Assembly: GCF_003323735.1 (NCBI RefSeq)
Contig: NZ_QOIM01000036.1
Span: 1 to 64,000, forward strand
From: Streptomyces reniochalinae
GTDB taxonomy: Bacteria > Actinomycetota > Actinomycetes > Streptomycetales > Streptomycetaceae
Length of the DNA stretch: 64,000 nucleotides
Reading direction: 5' to 3'
Positions 34,932 through 43,109 of this stretch are shown in pieces. The position numbers and the translations under genes are program-made. Below the pieces are notes generated by a model. The model saw only the letters and a list, made by a program, of their open reading frames with translations, was not told the DNA's origin and searched no databases. Within the stretch, counting starts at the first letter, position 1; each line of letters opens with the position of its first letter.

Positions 34932-34987
34932 GTGCCGCCACCGGAGGCGGAGCCGGAGCAGGGGGGCGTGCCCGGCGGGCGTGCCGG

Positions 34988-35623
34988 TCAGCGGCGGATG
35001 AGACCGAGGTTGGCCGCGGCGGCCACGGCGGCGGTGCGCGAGTCGACGTCCAGCTTGGCGTAGATGCGCGCCAGATGTGATTTGACGGTCCCCTCGGTGA
35101 GGTGGAGCCGCCCGCCGATGCGCTGGTTGGACAGCCCTTCGGCGACCAGGCTGAGAACCTCTGTCTCGCGCTGGGTGAGAGAGCTGCCGGGGGCGCGCAT
35201 CCGTTGCATGATCCGTTCGGCGACGGCCGGGGCGAGCGCGGTGCGGCCCGCCGCGGCCGTCCGCACCGCGTCGGCCAGGTCTTCGGGCGGGGCGTCCTTG
35301 AGGAGGTACCCGGTGGCGCCCGCCTCGATGGCGGGCAGGGTGTCGGCGTCGGTGCCGTAGGTGGTGACGACGAGGACTCCGGGGGCGCCGGGGCGGGCCG
35401 TGATGGCCGCGGTGGCGGCCGCGCCCGTCATCCCCGAGCCGAACTGCAGATCCATCAGGACGACGTCGATGCCGCCCTCGGCGGCGCGGGCGACCGCGTC
35501 CTCGGCGGTGGCGGCTTCGGCGGCGACGACGAAGTCCGGTTCGGTCTCCAGGACGGCGCGCAGGCCGGCTCTGACCACGGGGTGGTCGTCGGCGAGCAGC
35601 AGACGGAGGGGACTGTCGGTCAT
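34988..35623 (-). CDS. NarL/LuxR-type response regulator
   Basis: A 211-aa response regulator. The receiver domain has the acidic pair DD (residues 11-12), the phospho-acceptor aspartate in VLMDLQFG (near 57), the threonine in VVTTYG and the lysine in LLKDAPP. The C-terminal LuxR helix-turn-helix is LTQRETEVLSLVAEGLSNQRI (near 150-170) and EGTVKSHLARIYAKL. The start ATG overlaps the kinase stop by 4 bases. The pair lies divergent from an ABC permease-ATPase operon, whose promoter it probably controls. Confidence 0.93.
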   Translation of the reverse strand: MTDSPLRLLLADDHPVVRAGLRAVLETEPDFVVAAEAATAEDAVARAAEGGIDVVLMDLQFGSGMTGAAATAAITARPGAPGVLVVTTYGTDADTLPAIEAGATGYLLKDAPPEDLADAVRTAAAGRTALAPAVAERIMQRMRAPGSSLTQRETEVLSLVAEGLSNQRIGGRLHLTEGTVKSHLARIYAKLDVDSRTAAVAAAANLGLIRR

Positions 35624-36834
35624 CGGTGCGCCTCGTCGTCGGAGGGGGATGCGGTGTGGGTGGGCAGCTGGGCGGCCAGGGCGGTGCCGCGCCCGGGGGC
35701 GGATTCGACGATGAGGGTGCCGCCGAGCGCGTGCAGGCGTGCGCGCATGGCCGGCAGCCCGAAGCCGCCCGCGTCGGCGTCGGAGGCGGGTGTCTCAAGC
35801 GGATCGAAGCCGATCCCGTCGTCGACGACGTCCACGGCGACGCGGTCCCCGAGGTAGCTGAGGGTGACCTCGACGCGTCCTGCCCGGGCGTGGCGCGCCG
35901 TGTTCGACAGCGCCGACTGTGCGATCCGCAGCAGCGCGACCTCGTGCGGGGTGGGCAGTGGTACGGGCCGGCCCGTGAGGTGGAAGCGGACCGTCAGCGG
36001 GTGGCGGGCCGAGGTGGTGGCACACAGCCGTTCGAGCGCCCCGGCCAGTGTGCCGCCCTCCAGCGCGGGCGGCGCCAGCGCGGCGACGAAGCGGCGGGCC
36101 TCGGCGAGGTTGTCCACGGCGGCCTGGCGTGCCTGCCCGACATAGCCGACGGCGGCCTTCGCCTGCCCCGGCAGCGCCCGCTCGGCCGCGCGCAGGAGCA
36201 ACTGGATGCTGGAGAGCCCCTGCGCGAGGGTGTCGTGGATCTCCCGGGCGAGACGTTCGCGCTCTTCCAGGACGCCCGCCGTGTGCTGGGCGGCGGCCAG
36301 GTCGGCCCGGGTGGCGGTCAGCTCCTCGATCAGCTGCCGGCGCCGTTCGCTCTCGCGGTACAGGGCCTGGTAGCCCCACACCACGGCCACCGCCACCGCC
36401 GCTCCCAGCGCGGGTCCGATCGCGACGGCCACCGTGAAGCCCCCCTGGTGCCCCGCGAAGGCGCCGACCGCGGCGAGAGTGGTGACGACGACCGCGAACA
36501 GCCCTGCGCGCCGGGAGAGCAGGTGGAGCTGGAGGAAGAAGAGCGGGAAGGCCAGGTAGCCCCCTTCGGCGGCCAGCACCAAAAGCACCAGCCAGACGGC
36601 ACCCACGACGGCCAGCCACCCGGCAGCCGCCCGGCGGGACCGGCTGAACACCGGCAGGAGCGGTCCCGCCGCGTACACCAGCCCGAGCACGGCGGCCACG
36701 GCGATGACGGTCACCGCGTCCGGCGCTGTGTCGGCCACGGCACGGACGGCGGTCAGCGCGAGAAGGCCGAACACGAGCAGGTGCAGGCACCAGGTCAGGG
36801 CCCGGGTGGTGGGGGTCAGCTCATTCACGATCAT
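35620..36834 (-). CDS. NarL-type sensor histidine kinase
   Basis: A 404-aa membrane kinase. About five transmembrane helices occupy residues 10-160. They are followed by a coiled region (RRQLIEELTATRADLAAAQ) and the HisKA_3 dimerisation box, in which the phosphorylated histidine is in LAREIHDTLAQGLSS (near 205). The ATP-binding domain shows NTARHARAG (N box) and DDGIGFDP (near 345). It is of the DesK-like class common near ABC exporters. It is co-transcribed with its regulator. The 164-base gap to the divergent permease contains a dyad CCACCTTTCGC/GCGAAGTGG at 36891-36912 that may be the regulator site. Confidence 0.92.
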   Translation of the reverse strand: MIVNELTPTTRALTWCLHLLVFGLLALTAVRAVADTAPDAVTVIAVAAVLGLVYAAGPLLPVFSRSRRAAAGWLAVVGAVWLVLLVLAAEGGYLAFPLFFLQLHLLSRRAGLFAVVVTTLAAVGAFAGHQGGFTVAVAIGPALGAAVAVAVVWGYQALYRESERRRQLIEELTATRADLAAAQHTAGVLEERERLAREIHDTLAQGLSSIQLLLRAAERALPGQAKAAVGYVGQARQAAVDNLAEARRFVAALAPPALEGGTLAGALERLCATTSARHPLTVRFHLTGRPVPLPTPHEVALLRIAQSALSNTARHARAGRVEVTLSYLGDRVAVDVVDDGIGFDPLETPASDADAGGFGLPAMRARLHALGGTLIVESAPGRGTALAAQLPTHTASPSDDEAHR

Positions 36835-36998
36835 CCCAGCCTACGAACGTCTCCCGCCCGCGGCCTCTGTCGAAAGAGGGAACCGGGGCGCCACCTTTCG
36901 CCTCGCGAAGTGGGGTCCTGCGCGCGATGCCCGGCGGGTGGGGGAGCGGCGACGGTGGAGACCTCCTCGATTCCGCCGTACGAAGGGCAGCTGAAGAA

Positions 36999-38090
36999 GT
37001 GTTCGTCGCCTGGAGGGACCTCAGGTTCGCCAAGGGGCGGTTCGCCCTGATGGGGACCGTGATCGTGCTCATCACCCTGCTGGTCGGGCTGCTGTCGGGA
37101 CTGACCGCCGGACTGGGACAGCAGAACGTCTCCGCGATCACCGGCCTGTCCGCCGACGGGATCGCCTTCGACGAGCCCGGCGACGGGGAGGACCTGTCCT
37201 ACTCCAACTCCACCGTCACCCGCGACCAGTGGCGCAGGTGGGCCGAGGCGCCCGGTGTCACCGGCGCCGAGCCGCTGGGCATCGCCACCACCAAGGCCAC
37301 CGCGGGCAAGGCGAGCGCCGGGGTTTCCGCCTTCGGCGTCCAGCCCGGCTCCTCGCTGGCCCCCGGGGGCACCAGGATCGGCGACGACGCGGCCGTGCTG
37401 TCCACCGCCGCGGCCGAGGAACTCGGCACGCGGCGGGGCGACACCCTCTCTCTCGCCGGACACGAGCTGACCGTCTCCGCCGTGCGGGGTGAGGCCTCCT
37501 TCAGCCACACCCCGGTCGTCTACACCAGCCTGCGGACCTGGCAGCGGATCGCTCCGCCCGCCGCGGAGAAGACCGACGCCCCCACGGCCACCGTCGTCGC
37601 CCTGCGCACCGACTCGGGGGCCGACGTCCAGGCCGTCGACCAGCAGGCCGGCACCAGGACGGTCTCGCGGGACGACTCGCTGTCCGCGATCGGCTCCTAC
37701 ACGTCGGAGAACGGCTCGCTGCAACTGATGCGCGGCTTCCTCTTCGCCATCTCGGCCCTGGTCATCGGTGCCTTCTTCACCGTATGGACCATCCAGCGCA
37801 GCGGCGACGTCGCCGTCTTGAAGGCCCTCGGCGCCTCCACGGGGAACCTCCTGCGCGACGCGCTGGGCCAGGCCGTCGTCCTTCTGACCGGCGGCACGCT
37901 GATCGGCACCACCCTCGCCGCCGCCGTCGGCGCCGCGGTCTCGGGCTCCGCCGTGCCGTTCTCCCTGACACCCGCGACCGTCCTCGTCCCCGCGGCCGTG
38001 ATGATCGCGCTCGGTGCGCTGGGCGCCGCCCTGTCCATCCGCCGCATCACCTCCGTCGACCCGCTGACAGCCCTGGGGAGCGCCCGATGA
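36999..38090 (+). CDS. ABC transporter permease, FtsX/MacB-like
   Basis: A 363-aa permease with one N-terminal span (FALMGTVIVLITLLVGLLSG, residues about 14-33), a large extracytoplasmic MacB-like domain, and three C-terminal spans (near 250-350) forming the FtsX domain. It pairs with the ATPase encoded next and, with it, resembles MacB/LolCDE-type exporters or mechanotransmission systems rather than a substrate importer. Start GTG 36999 fits the family N-terminus (VFVAWRDLRFAKGRF) and has GAAGGG upstream. It is divergent from the two-component system, overlapping the ATPase gene by 4 bases. Confidence 0.88.
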   Translation: MFVAWRDLRFAKGRFALMGTVIVLITLLVGLLSGLTAGLGQQNVSAITGLSADGIAFDEPGDGEDLSYSNSTVTRDQWRRWAEAPGVTGAEPLGIATTKATAGKASAGVSAFGVQPGSSLAPGGTRIGDDAAVLSTAAAEELGTRRGDTLSLAGHELTVSAVRGEASFSHTPVVYTSLRTWQRIAPPAAEKTDAPTATVVALRTDSGADVQAVDQQAGTRTVSRDDSLSAIGSYTSENGSLQLMRGFLFAISALVIGAFFTVWTIQRSGDVAVLKALGASTGNLLRDALGQAVVLLTGGTLIGTTLAAAVGAAVSGSAVPFSLTPATVLVPAAVMIALGALGAALSIRRITSVDPLTALGSAR

Positions 38091-38854
38091 GCCTGCACCT
38101 GAACGACGTCACCCTCACCTACCCCGACGGGGACGGCCGCCTGACCGCCCTGGACCGCGTCAGCATGCACGTGCCGGAGGGCAGCCTCACCGCGGTCGTC
38201 GGCCCCTCGGGCTCCGGCAAGTCCAGCCTGCTCGCCGTCGCCGCCACCCTCATCACACCCGACTCGGGAACGGTCACCGTCGACGGCACCACCACCGCGG
38301 GGATGGGCCGCGGCGCACTGACCGAGCTGCGCCGGCACAAGATCGGCATCGTCTTCCAGCAGCCCAATCTGCTGCCGTCCCTCACCGCCGCGGAACAGCT
38401 CCAGGTCATGGCGCAGCTCGACGGCCGCTCCCCGGGCAAGGCCCGCCCCAGGGCGAGGGAACTGCTCGACGCCGTCGGCCTGGTCGACCAGGCGGACCGC
38501 CGCCCCCACCAGCTGTCCGGCGGCCAGCGCCAGCGCGTCAACATCGCCCGCGCCCTGGTCAACGAGCCGACCGTGCTCCTGATCGACGAGCCGACCAGCG
38601 CCCTCGACCACGAGCGCGGCGCCGCGGTCATCGACCTGATCACCCGGCTCACCCACCGGCAGGCGACCGCCACCGTGCTGGTCACCCACGACCGGGCCCA
38701 CCTCGGCGCCGTCGACCGGATCGTCGAGGTGCAGGACGGGTGCCTCGGCGCACCCCGCCCCGGCCGGCTGACCGCCCCACGGCGCCCACCCGGCCTGCCG
38801 CCGCCCGGGTCCGGCCCGGCCCAGCCCCGCGGCCCGCGCGCGGAGGTGCTCTGA
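38087..38854 (+). CDS. ABC transporter ATP-binding protein
   Basis: A 255-aa ATPase of the MacB/LolD class. Walker A GPSGSGKSS (near residue 39), Q-loop FQQPNLLPS (near 88), signature LSGGQRQRVNIARAL (near 143), Walker B VLLIDEPTSALD (near 165) and the H-loop VTHDRAH (near 200) are all present. The last 40 residues are a proline/arginine-rich tail of no known function. ATGA overlap with the permease shows a two-gene operon, probably regulated by the divergent two-component system. Confidence 0.94.
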   Translation: MSLHLNDVTLTYPDGDGRLTALDRVSMHVPEGSLTAVVGPSGSGKSSLLAVAATLITPDSGTVTVDGTTTAGMGRGALTELRRHKIGIVFQQPNLLPSLTAAEQLQVMAQLDGRSPGKARPRARELLDAVGLVDQADRRPHQLSGGQRQRVNIARALVNEPTVLLIDEPTSALDHERGAAVIDLITRLTHRQATATVLVTHDRAHLGAVDRIVEVQDGCLGAPRPGRLTAPRRPPGLPPPGSGPAQPRGPRAEVL

Positions 38855-38935
38855 GAGCATCGACGCGTAGACACACGCCGCCGGCCCGGCCGGCGGCCTC
38901 CCACCGGCTCAGGCACGCGCACAGAGGGAACAGTG

Positions 38936-39466
38936 ATGGACACGCCTTCGCCCTCCGCCGTCCCGGCGCTGACGACGATGCGGGCGAGCCGGTGGTTCAC
39001 CGGCGCACCTGTCACCGACGAGGAGCTGCACCAGGTGCTGGAGGCGGGCCGGTGGACCGGGTCCGCACGCAACCGGCAGCCCTGGCGGTTCGTCGTCGTG
39101 CACAACCGCCTCGTCCGGCGAAGGCTCGCCGGACTCGGGTCCTATGCGGGCCACCTGGCGGCAGCCCCCCTGGTGATCGCGCTGGCCGTCGACGAGGCGG
39201 CGGGGGGCGAGGACGCCCAGTTCGACGCCGGCCGCGCCGCGCAGAACATGATGCTCGCCGCCCACCTCCAGGGCCTGGGGACCTGCCCCGCGTCCTTCTT
39301 CCCCGCCGCGCACGCCGACGAGGCCGGTGCCCTGTGCGAGGTCCAACACCCCTGGCGGGTCCGCACCGCCCTCTCCCTCGGGCACCCCGCACCCAAGCCC
39401 CCGGGCACCTCAGCGATCCCCACAGGTCGGCTCCCGCTGAGCGAACTCGTGCGACGGGTCACCTGA
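38936..39466 (+). CDS. nitroreductase family protein
   Basis: A 176-aa FMN-dependent nitroreductase-fold protein. The FMN-binding pieces are RASRWFTGAPVTDEEL (near residue 18), GSARNRQPWRFVVV (near 43) and the central DAGRAAQNMMLAAHLQGLGTC (near 100). The family reduces nitroaromatics, quinones or flavins, or dehydrogenates peptides; this short form gives no further clue. ATG 38936 follows GAGGGA; the overlapping GTG at 38933 is an alternative. Its 3-prime end overlaps the convergent gene by 57 bases. Confidence 0.85.
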   Translation: MDTPSPSAVPALTTMRASRWFTGAPVTDEELHQVLEAGRWTGSARNRQPWRFVVVHNRLVRRRLAGLGSYAGHLAAAPLVIALAVDEAAGGEDAQFDAGRAAQNMMLAAHLQGLGTCPASFFPAAHADEAGALCEVQHPWRVRTALSLGHPAPKPPGTSAIPTGRLPLSELVRRVT

Positions 39467-40660
39467 GCCGCCCCGCAGCCGCGGTGCCGGACCGGGGGCG
39501 CGTCCGCGCGCTGCGTCGCATGCCGCCCCAAGAGCAGCGAAGCGGGCGGGACCGGCCAGTCCGAGGTGGTAGAGGTGCAGTTCGGCGGCGCCTGCCTCGG
39601 CCAGCGCGGCGACGTAGGAGCCCATGTCCGGCACGGGATCTGCCGCCACCGCGGTGACGTAGCTGCCGACGGCCACCCGCCCGGGGAGTTCGGCCCGAGC
39701 CGCGGCGACGGCGCTGCGACTCGCCCGGGTGGGCGTCCAGTTCTGGAGGACGACGGCGTCGGTCTCGGCGGGCGCCGCCGGTGTGAGACCGGGCAGGGCG
39801 CCGGTGGCCCACGGGTCCATGGACCCGTGCAGGACGGTACGGACACCCGGCCCGACGCGCTCCAGCACCGCCCGGCGCAGCGCGTCGCACGAAGCCTGCC
39901 GGGTGGCCAGGACCGCCTCCCGGACGCCGGTGGGCAGCCCGTCGTCGGTGAGGGTGAGGTCTCCCGTGCTGATCAGCTCCCGCACCTGTGCGCGGATCCG
40001 GGCGCGGACGGTGGCGGGCTCGAAGCCGCGCTCCGTCCAGCCCGCCGCGCAGTCCGCGCAGCAGCAGACCGACAGCAGCCGTGCGACGGCCGGAGCCCAC
40101 ACGCCGTCGGTCTTCTCGTGCTGGTGCTGGTGGACGGCGCCGAGCGGGCCGCACGCCTCCAGGATCACCGAGGCCAGGTCGAGGTCACGGACCGCTTCGG
40201 CGGTCACCGTGGCGGCGTAGGTCCGCACGGCGGGCCGCGAAGGGCACAGCGCCCACGGATACACCTCGCCGAAGCAGTTGTGCACGGCGGCGGAGGGGTG
40301 GGCCTCGCCGAGCCGCGAGTTGTGGGTGAGCACGATCCATCCGGCCGCCGCGATACCGGCCTCGCCCAGCGCGCGGACGGCGTCGCCGCCGCTGTCCGTG
40401 CCGGCCCCCGCCCACGGCGGCCACGCAGGGGCCGCCGGCGTCAGCTCGGCCCCCTGCCAGACGTGCGGGCGCAGCGGACGGTACAGGGCCGCGTGCCGGG
40501 CCACGACGGAACTGCCGTGCGGCGACCACGGTGTCGCCGCACGCGTGCTGTGGTACGCCAGCGCCACCGCGACCTCGTCCAGCCCCAGCGCGCTCGCCCG
40601 GGCGGTGAAGTCCGGATCGCCGAGGACGTCCCAGGGGTAGGCGTAACCCGTCACCTTCAT
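39410..40660 (-). CDS. conserved protein of unknown function in uronate operon (TIM-barrel-like)
   Basis: A 416-aa protein I cannot name. It resembles glycoside-hydrolase-like TIM barrels: an opening strand KVTGYAYPWDVLGDP, ALAYHSTRAATP, a HNCFGEVYPWALCPSRP segment, VILEACGPLGAVHQHQHE (near 170) and LHGSMDPWATGALP (near 285). An unusual cysteine cluster, VCCCADC, lies near residue 195. Start ATG 40660 has GAAAGGG upstream. It is the last gene of the minus-strand operon after a glucarate-dehydratase-like enolase, suggesting a role on a uronic or aldaric acid oligomer or lactone. The C-terminus overlaps the nitroreductase gene. Confidence 0.7.
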   Translation of the reverse strand: MKVTGYAYPWDVLGDPDFTARASALGLDEVAVALAYHSTRAATPWSPHGSSVVARHAALYRPLRPHVWQGAELTPAAPAWPPWAGAGTDSGGDAVRALGEAGIAAAGWIVLTHNSRLGEAHPSAAVHNCFGEVYPWALCPSRPAVRTYAATVTAEAVRDLDLASVILEACGPLGAVHQHQHEKTDGVWAPAVARLLSVCCCADCAAGWTERGFEPATVRARIRAQVRELISTGDLTLTDDGLPTGVREAVLATRQASCDALRRAVLERVGPGVRTVLHGSMDPWATGALPGLTPAAPAETDAVVLQNWTPTRASRSAVAAARAELPGRVAVGSYVTAVAADPVPDMGSYVAALAEAGAAELHLYHLGLAGPARFAALGAACDAARGRAPGPAPRLRGGSGDPSHEFAQREPTCGDR

Positions 40661-40735
40661 CACGTGGCGGCCCTTTCTGCGCGGCCGGGCGAGACGCCCG
40701 GCACCCATACGGTCACGGTGGGCACGGGGCCCGGT

Positions 40736-42010
40736 TCACCACCGGGCGATGTTCGGCTCGAAGCCGGGCACGTACCGCCGCATGTAGGTGGTGTCGTCGC
40801 GCTTGGTGAGCCCGCACCGCACGTAGTCCTCGTGGGCCCTGGCCAGCGCGTCGGGGTCGATCTCGACGCCGAGCCCCGGTGTCTGCGGCACCCGCACGGC
40901 GCCGTCGCGGAACTCCAGCGCACCGGGTGCGATGACGTCCGCCGTCTTCCACGGCCAGTGGGTGTCACAGGCGTACGTCAGGTGCGCGGTGGCGGCGGCG
41001 ACGTGCACCATCGCCGCGAGGCTGATCCCCAGGTGGCTGTTGGAGTGCATGGACAGGCTGACGCCGAAGCTCTCGCACGTCGTGGACAGCGCTTGTGTGG
41101 CGCGCAGCCCGCCCCAGAAGTGGTGGTCGGTCAGCAGGACGCCGACCGCCCGGGCCCGGAAGGCCGGTTCGATGTCGTCGACGCCGACCAGGCACATGTT
41201 GGTGGCCAGGGGCATGGCCGCGGCGTCGGCGACCCGCGCCATGCCCTCGATACCCGGCGTGGGGTCCTCCAGGTACTCCAGGACGCCGTCGAGTTCCCTC
41301 GCCACCTCGACGGCCGTCCCCGGCGTCCACGCCGCGTTCGGGTCGAGGCGCACAGGTGCGCCGGGGAAGGCCTCGGCAAGCGCCTGGACCGCCTCGGTCT
41401 CCTGCCCGGGCGGGAAGACGCCGCCCTTGAGCTTGAGCGAGCCGAAGCCGTACTCGCCGACCATGTGCCGCGCTGAGGCGACCAGTTGCTCGGGAGTGAG
41501 GATCTCCCCCCAGGGGTCGGCGCCCGTTCCCTGGCCGCTGCCGCGGTGCGCTCCGTACTTGTAGAAGAGGTAGGCGCAGAACTCGACGCGCGTGCGCGCC
41601 GCACCGCCGAGCAGGTCGGCGACCGGGCGGCCCAGACAGTGCCCCTGGGCGTCCAGACACGCCACCTCGAAGAGGGAGAAGACGCTGGAGAGGGTCTTGC
41701 GCAGGGAGAACCCGCCGATCAGCCCGTGTTCGTCGGTGAGCACGGTGTCGGCGAGGGCGCGGGCCACCGTCCTGTGCAGCCCCGGCAGGTCGAACACGTC
41801 GTGTCCGGCCAGCAGTGGGAGCACCTTGCGGGCCTCACCGAGGAACGCGGCGTCGCCGTAGGACTCACCGAGTCCGACCACGCCGTCCTCGCAGCGCAGT
41901 TGGACGACGCTGCGCAGGGCGAACGGCTCGTGCACCCCCATCACGTTGAGCAGCGGGGGGTCGGCGAACGCCACCGGTGTCAGTACCGCTTCGAGGATCT
42001 TCACGGTCAC
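40736..42010 (-). CDS. glucarate dehydratase-like enolase superfamily protein
   Basis: A 424-aa enolase-superfamily dehydratase of the GlucD branch. The N-terminal capping domain contains PPLLNVMGVHEPFALRSVV (near residue 20), matching glucarate dehydratases. The barrel carries the KLKGG lysine motif (near 220), metal ligands in RLDPNAAW (near 247), EDPTPGIEG and NMCLVG, and the catalytic HSNSHLGIS (near 350). It would dehydrate D-glucarate or galactarate to 5-keto-4-deoxyglucarate, the substrate of the next enzyme encoded upstream. Start GTG 42010 overlaps the KdgD-type stop (GTGA) and has GAAGGGA in front. Confidence 0.87.
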   Translation of the reverse strand: MTVKILEAVLTPVAFADPPLLNVMGVHEPFALRSVVQLRCEDGVVGLGESYGDAAFLGEARKVLPLLAGHDVFDLPGLHRTVARALADTVLTDEHGLIGGFSLRKTLSSVFSLFEVACLDAQGHCLGRPVADLLGGAARTRVEFCAYLFYKYGAHRGSGQGTGADPWGEILTPEQLVASARHMVGEYGFGSLKLKGGVFPPGQETEAVQALAEAFPGAPVRLDPNAAWTPGTAVEVARELDGVLEYLEDPTPGIEGMARVADAAAMPLATNMCLVGVDDIEPAFRARAVGVLLTDHHFWGGLRATQALSTTCESFGVSLSMHSNSHLGISLAAMVHVAAATAHLTYACDTHWPWKTADVIAPGALEFRDGAVRVPQTPGLGVEIDPDALARAHEDYVRCGLTKRDDTTYMRRYVPGFEPNIARW

Positions 42011-42939
42011 AGTCCCTTCAGGACGCGGTACCCGTGCTCGACGAGGTGCCGCAGTCGCTCGGTCTGCTCCTCGGTCGGGTCGACCAGGGGCGGCCGTACA
42101 GGGCCCGCCCCGTCGCCCCGCAGCCGCGCCGCCGCCTTGACCAGGGAGACGGCGAAGCCGGGCGCTTCGTTGCGCAGGGCCACCAGAGGAAGGTAGAACC
42201 CCCGCAGCAGCGCCTGGGTGACGGCACTGTCGCCCTCGGCCAGCGCGCGGTGGAAGCGGTGGGCGATCTCCGGGGCGAAGCAGTGCACCGCCGAGGAGTA
42301 GCGGGTGACGCCGATGGCGCTGTACGCGTGCGCGGACACCTCGGCGGTCGGCAGCCCGTTGAAGAACCAGAAGCGCTCGGCCCGCCGGGTGCCGACCGAC
42401 CGTACGGCCGTGACGATGCGGTGCATGAGTTCGACGTCGCCGAAGCCGTCCTTGAGGCCGACCACCGAGGGGACGTCGAGCAGGGAGACCGCGGCGGACT
42501 CGGTGAACACCCCGGTGGAGCGGTGGTAGACGATCACTGGTGTCGACGTGTCCGCCACGGCGTACCTGACGAAGTCGACCAGCCCGTCGGGCGGCCCGGA
42601 GACCAGGTAGGGCGGCAGGAGCAGCACACCGTCGGCCCCGCCGTCGGCCGCGGCGGCGACCCCCGCGCGGGCGGCGGCCGCTCCGCCTCCCGCGCCCACC
42701 CACACCGGCACGCGCCCGCGCACCACCTCGCGCGCCCGTGCCAGTACGGCGGCGTGCTCCGCGGGCGAGAGCGAGCTGAACTCGCCCGTCCCGCAGGCCA
42801 CGAACAGCGCGCCGGCTCCCGCCTCGACGTGTCGTTCGACGTTCTGGGCGAAGGCGTCCAGGTCGAGGGAGAGGGCGTCGGAGAAGGGAGTGAGGGGGAA
42901 TGCCAGGAGCCCTTCGAGCGGGGCCGGGGGCTGTGCCAT
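42007..42939 (-). CDS. 5-dehydro-4-deoxyglucarate dehydratase (DapA family)
   Basis: A 310-aa class I aldolase-like dehydratase/decarboxylase that converts 5-keto-4-deoxyglucarate to 2-oxoglutarate semialdehyde, CO2 and water. The barrel shows ACGTGEFSSLSPAEH (near residue 48), the catalytic tyrosine in VIVYHRS (near 140), the Schiff-base lysine in VGLKDGFGD (near 168) and YSSAVHCFAPE (near 220), all typical of KdgD. It lies between the symporter and the glucarate-dehydratase-like gene, as in other oxidative hexuronate clusters. The following semialdehyde dehydrogenase is not in this window. Confidence 0.9.
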   Translation of the reverse strand: MAQPPAPLEGLLAFPLTPFSDALSLDLDAFAQNVERHVEAGAGALFVACGTGEFSSLSPAEHAAVLARAREVVRGRVPVWVGAGGGAAAARAGVAAAADGGADGVLLLPPYLVSGPPDGLVDFVRYAVADTSTPVIVYHRSTGVFTESAAVSLLDVPSVVGLKDGFGDVELMHRIVTAVRSVGTRRAERFWFFNGLPTAEVSAHAYSAIGVTRYSSAVHCFAPEIAHRFHRALAEGDSAVTQALLRGFYLPLVALRNEAPGFAVSLVKAAARLRGDGAGPVRPPLVDPTEEQTERLRHLVEHGYRVLKGL

Positions 42940-43109
42940 CGTGTCCTGCTCCTTTCGTGGACGAGGAGGTGCCGCTCGTGAACGAGAGGTGCCGCGCCGG
43001 GACGCCGCGGTGGGCTCGCCGGGCGATGCGGGGCTCGCCGGGCAGCGTCGTGGGTGCCGAGCGGTGACGGGCCGGCTGGGAGAGGGCCCGCGTCGTCGCG
43101 CGGAGCGGG

